This document shows, piece by piece, positions 6,389 to 7,856 of a DNA stretch of 7,856 nt (positions are counted from its first letter, which is position 1; every line of letters begins with the position of its first letter). The position numbers and the translations under genes were made by a program. Origin of the DNA: Bacillota bacterium (lineage in GTDB: Bacteria > Bacillota > Clostridia > Oscillospirales > Ruminococcaceae); contig JAEXAZ010000238.1 in NCBI GenBank assembly GCA_023394255.1, forward strand, positions 1 to 7,856. Reading direction: 5' to 3'. The notes under the pieces are model-generated. The model was not told where the DNA came from. It was given only the letters and a program-made list of their open reading frames with translations, and did not search any database.

Positions 6389-6538
6389 ATGAGCACATTT
6401 TATGAAAACAATCCCGAATTAAAGGAATACTTTGAGTCTTTGCCAATTGAAGTGAAAAACCGGATTTTGGAGTCCGGCGTGGAAATTTCCACACTGGGGG
6501 AACTCAAGCAGTGTGCGGAAAATCTGAAGGCACAATAG
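6389..6538 (+). CDS. 49-aa conserved-looking hypothetical protein
   Basis: An acidic small protein starting MSTFYENNPELKEYFESLP and ending ENLKAQ. The middle (IEVKNRILESGVEISTLGEL) predicts amphipathic helices. The pattern, an aromatic-rich start, a LP-x3-K helix, SGVEI, then LxELKxCAEN, resembles small uncharacterised proteins I associate with Clostridia; I know no function. Translation is well supported: GAGGTG (6378-6383) lies 5 nt before the ATG. There is no signal peptide or transmembrane segment. It is divergent from the Cys-rich gene with only 91 bp between the starts, and is followed by a terminator at 6612-6654. A competing antisense frame covers the same bases but has no better support. 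Confidence 0.75.
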   Translation: MSTFYENNPELKEYFESLPIEVKNRILESGVEISTLGELKQCAENLKAQ

Positions 6539-6568
6539 CGGCCGAAGCCCGGTTATTTTTACAAAACC

Positions 6569-6597
6569 ATTATATCCGTTCGGCGGTGAGAAATCAA
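6569..6597 (-). promoter_or_regulatory. Strong leftward sigma-A-type promoter, antisense to the 49-aa ORF
   Basis: On the minus strand TTGATT (6597-6592) and a perfect TATAAT (6574-6569) are exactly 17 bp apart. Transcription would start near 6562 and run leftward across the whole 49-aa ORF on its antisense strand, reaching the Cys-rich gene start at 6297 after about 265 nt. It is the best promoter I see for that gene. Confidence 0.6.
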
Positions 6598-6607
6598 CAG
6601 GCGATAT

Positions 6608-6654
6608 AAAAGTACCGGCTAAGCAAAGATTAAAGCCTAGCCGGTACCCTTTTT
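6608..6654 (+). terminator. Terminator after the 49-aa ORF, probably bidirectional
   Basis: A 10-bp perfect stem pairs GTACCGGCTA (6612-6621) with TAGCCGGTAC (6638-6647); two further pairs (6623-6624 with 6635-6636) can form after a mismatch. CC and a run of five T follow (6650-6654). AAAA at 6608-6611 gives four T in the leftward direction, so it may also stop transcripts from the right. It starts about 70 nt after the ORF stop at 6538. Confidence 0.75.
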
Positions 6655-6907
6655 CAGACACCATTGAATCCATGAGGCAATCCTGATGAACAATTTCTAG
6701 TGTACGCAAAATAATATTGGCACATCTAATCACTATCCATATCAAGACATCTCCTTCTTCGTTGATGTCGCTATTAATTTGCGCAGTGATCGGTCAATTA
6801 TGAGTACAAAATGATGGGAGCAAAAAAAGAAAAAAATGGGATTTAATTTGCTCTTTTTGAATTGTGTGTTAAACTATTAAGAAAAAACCAGAGAAAGAGG
6901 AAAAAGT
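6655..6907. other. AT-rich intergenic region
   Basis: About 250 bases with no convincing gene. GC falls to about 27% in 6841-6900. A leftward open frame begins with TTG at 6745, with GAAGGAG 5 nt before it, but it runs through the terminator hairpin and antisense to the 49-aa ORF, so I do not call it. Towards the right end a weak promoter-like pair (TTGCTC at 6848-6853, TAAACT at 6870-6875, spacing 16) could serve the gene at 6908. Confidence 0.5.
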
Positions 6908-7396
6908 ATGTTCCGGGAAATGCGAAGAAAAAATCAGCAGCTGTCCAATGAAGAAACAACAGAAATCCTGATGTCGGGGGAAACGGGTGTTTTGGGGGTC
7001 AACGGAGATGACGGCTATCCTTACACCGTCCCGCTGAACTATGTATTTTGCGACAACAAACTCTATTTCCACTGCGCGAAAAGCGGCCACAAGCTGGACA
7101 GTATCCGGAGAGACGGCAGGGTGTCGTTTTGCGTGATCGCAAAGGATCAGGTGATTCCGGAAAAGTTTTCGACTTCGTTCCGAAGCGTGATTGTGTTCGG
7201 AAGAGCCGGTATCCTGCAGGATGGGGAAGAAAAACGGCGTGTGCTGGAACTTCTCGTGCAGAAATATTCTCCCGGATACGAGAAAGAAGGCTCGGAAGAG
7301 ATTAGAATGGCGTGGAACGCCGTGAACATCGTGAGGATCGATATCGAATATGCCTCCGGGAAAAGTTCACGGGATCTTATGAAAAGCAAGGCCTAA
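6908..7396 (+). CDS. Pyridoxamine 5'-phosphate oxidase-family / NimA-like flavin-binding protein
   Basis: A 162-aa FMN-binding split-barrel protein of the group annotated as nitroimidazole-resistance (Nim) or PPOX-family. Members usually bind FMN or a related cofactor as cytoplasmic dimers and may reduce small substrates; the real substrate is mostly unknown. Signatures are MRRKNQQLSNEE near the start, then GVLGVNGDDGYPYTVPLNYV (27-46), the second strand LYFHCAKSGHKLDSIRRD (52-69), VSFCVIAKDQVIPEKF, SVIVFGRAGIL and the C-terminal KYSPGYEKEG. The length is typical and no motif is missing. The start at 6908 has AAAGAGG (6894-6900) 7 nt upstream; an in-frame ATG at 6920 is too far from it. It appears monocistronic, with a hairpin region before the germination gene. 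The sequence does not show that it confers drug resistance. Confidence 0.88.
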   Translation: MFREMRRKNQQLSNEETTEILMSGETGVLGVNGDDGYPYTVPLNYVFCDNKLYFHCAKSGHKLDSIRRDGRVSFCVIAKDQVIPEKFSTSFRSVIVFGRAGILQDGEEKRRVLELLVQKYSPGYEKEGSEEIRMAWNAVNIVRIDIEYASGKSSRDLMKSKA

Positions 7397-7416
7397 AAGA
7401 GAAAAGGAACTCAATA

Positions 7417-7468
7417 ATCCCGGCAGGTAATCCCTTCGGCGGTATTTTTTATAATCGGGATATTTTTT
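7417..7468 (+). terminator. Possible terminator after the flavin-binding protein gene
   Basis: ATCCCG (7417-7422) pairs with CGGGAT (7456-7461) and a six-T run follows (7463-7468); a second six-T run is at 7445-7450. The stem is only 6 bp with a 33-nt loop, so the structure is weak. TAATCCC occurs twice (7415-7421 and 7428-7434). Between here and 7566 I see no gene. GTATA at 7484-7488 is a weak sporulation-type -35 candidate without a clear -10 partner. Confidence 0.35.
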
Positions 7469-7566
7469 CAAAAGTTGGTAACAGTATACAAAGATATGGA
7501 TACCCTTTTATAAATACCATGCGGCAATCGGGTGTTATTCACTATGCGAGAAGGGGCTAAGCTTGC

Positions 7567-7856
7567 ATGAACAGCTCAAAAGAACAGATATCAACTAAGA
7601 TGCTCATGTTTTCCGTCGCTTGTTTTATCCAGTCAACCGCTTCGTTTACGGGCTTTACCGTATCTGTTTTAAAACAGGACACTTGGATGAGCGTTATTTC
7701 AGGCTATCTTGTCAGCTTGCCAGTCATATATCTCTATTTAAAGCTTTCAGAGCTGTATCCCAAAAAGAACCTGATTGAAATTAATGACTGCGTTTTGGGC
7801 CCCGTATTGGGAAAGATCTTCTCAATCCTGTATATCTGGTTTTTCTTTTCCCTTGT
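7567..7856 (+). CDS. gerKB: GerKB-type spore germination permease, N-terminal part (cut by window end)
   Basis: The first 96 residues of an APC-superfamily endospore germination permease (GerAB/GerKB family), the integral-membrane B subunit of a nutrient germinant receptor in the spore inner membrane. Visible parts are a helix at about 12-34 and the family-typical KQDTWMSVISGY (36-47). A second helix at about 41-60 includes SLPVIYLYLKL. The loop PKKNLIEIND (65-74) comes before GPVLGKI, and a third helix starts near 83 (SILYIWFFFSL). Full-length members have about 360 aa and ten helices. AAGGGG (7551-7556) is 10 nt before the ATG. The gene is about 42% GC in the lines I counted, well below valS, and uses ATA and TTA codons. 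No gerKA or gerKC lies upstream, so it is either alone or leads an operon with B first. The exact paralogue (GerKB versus other GerAB members) is uncertain. Confidence 0.88.
   Translation, partial: MNSSKEQISTKMLMFSVACFIQSTASFTGFTVSVLKQDTWMSVISGYLVSLPVIYLYLKLSELYPKKNLIEINDCVLGPVLGKIFSILYIWFFFSL

Noticed and set aside
7312..7560. 82-codon plus-strand frame overlapping the end of the flavin-binding protein gene
   Set aside because: It begins inside that gene without a ribosome binding site and extends into the AT-rich gap; no recognisable protein character.

Overview
The window looks like chromosomal DNA of an anaerobic, endospore-forming Clostridia member. It carries a complete spoIIAA-spoIIAB-sigF operon and the start of a spore-germinant receptor gene. 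The fairly high GC of the housekeeping part (about 55-63% in lines I counted) and protein styles such as a short SigF and a Cys-rich small protein suggest Oscillospiraceae/Ruminococcaceae rather than low-GC Clostridium. The taxonomic placement is inference.

Layout. Positions 1-55 hold no recognisable gene. A strong sigma-A-type promoter (56-84) drives valS (valyl-tRNA synthetase, 131-2752). A hairpin with a modest T-tract follows, then folC (folylpolyglutamate/dihydrofolate synthase, 2843-4117, TTG start); valS-folC adjacency is common in Firmicutes. A near-perfect rho-independent terminator (4142-4173) separates folC from the forespore-commitment operon: spoIIAA (anti-anti-sigma), spoIIAB (anti-sigma kinase) and sigF. 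The three genes are joined by two ATGA overlaps, so they are probably translationally coupled. Just upstream of the folC terminator is a perfect 7-bp Spo0A-box-like site.

Positions 5738-5990 contain no convincing gene. A 16-bp perfect hairpin (5993-6030) then terminates a leftward gene for an 86-aa Cys-rich protein of unknown function (6297-6037). Divergent from it is a 49-aa conserved-looking hypothetical ORF (6389-6538), closed by a terminator at 6612-6654. A strong leftward sigma-A-type promoter lies inside the gap after the 49-aa ORF and would transcribe antisense across it into the Cys-rich gene. After an AT-rich gap comes a flavin-binding split-barrel protein (NimA/pyridoxamine 5'-phosphate oxidase-like, 6908-7396). 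A GerKB-type spore germination permease (7567 onward) is cut by the window edge.

How the genes work together. SpoIIAA, SpoIIAB and SigF form the partner-switching module that activates forespore transcription. The GerKB-like permease would act later, in the inner membrane of the dormant spore. valS and folC are housekeeping genes. I see no phage, insertion sequence, CRISPR array, tRNA or rRNA, and no clearly novel multi-gene system. The most unusual parts are the N-terminally short SigF with a poorly spaced start, the antisense promoter arrangement around the two small genes, and the AT-rich compositional break from about 6300 onward.
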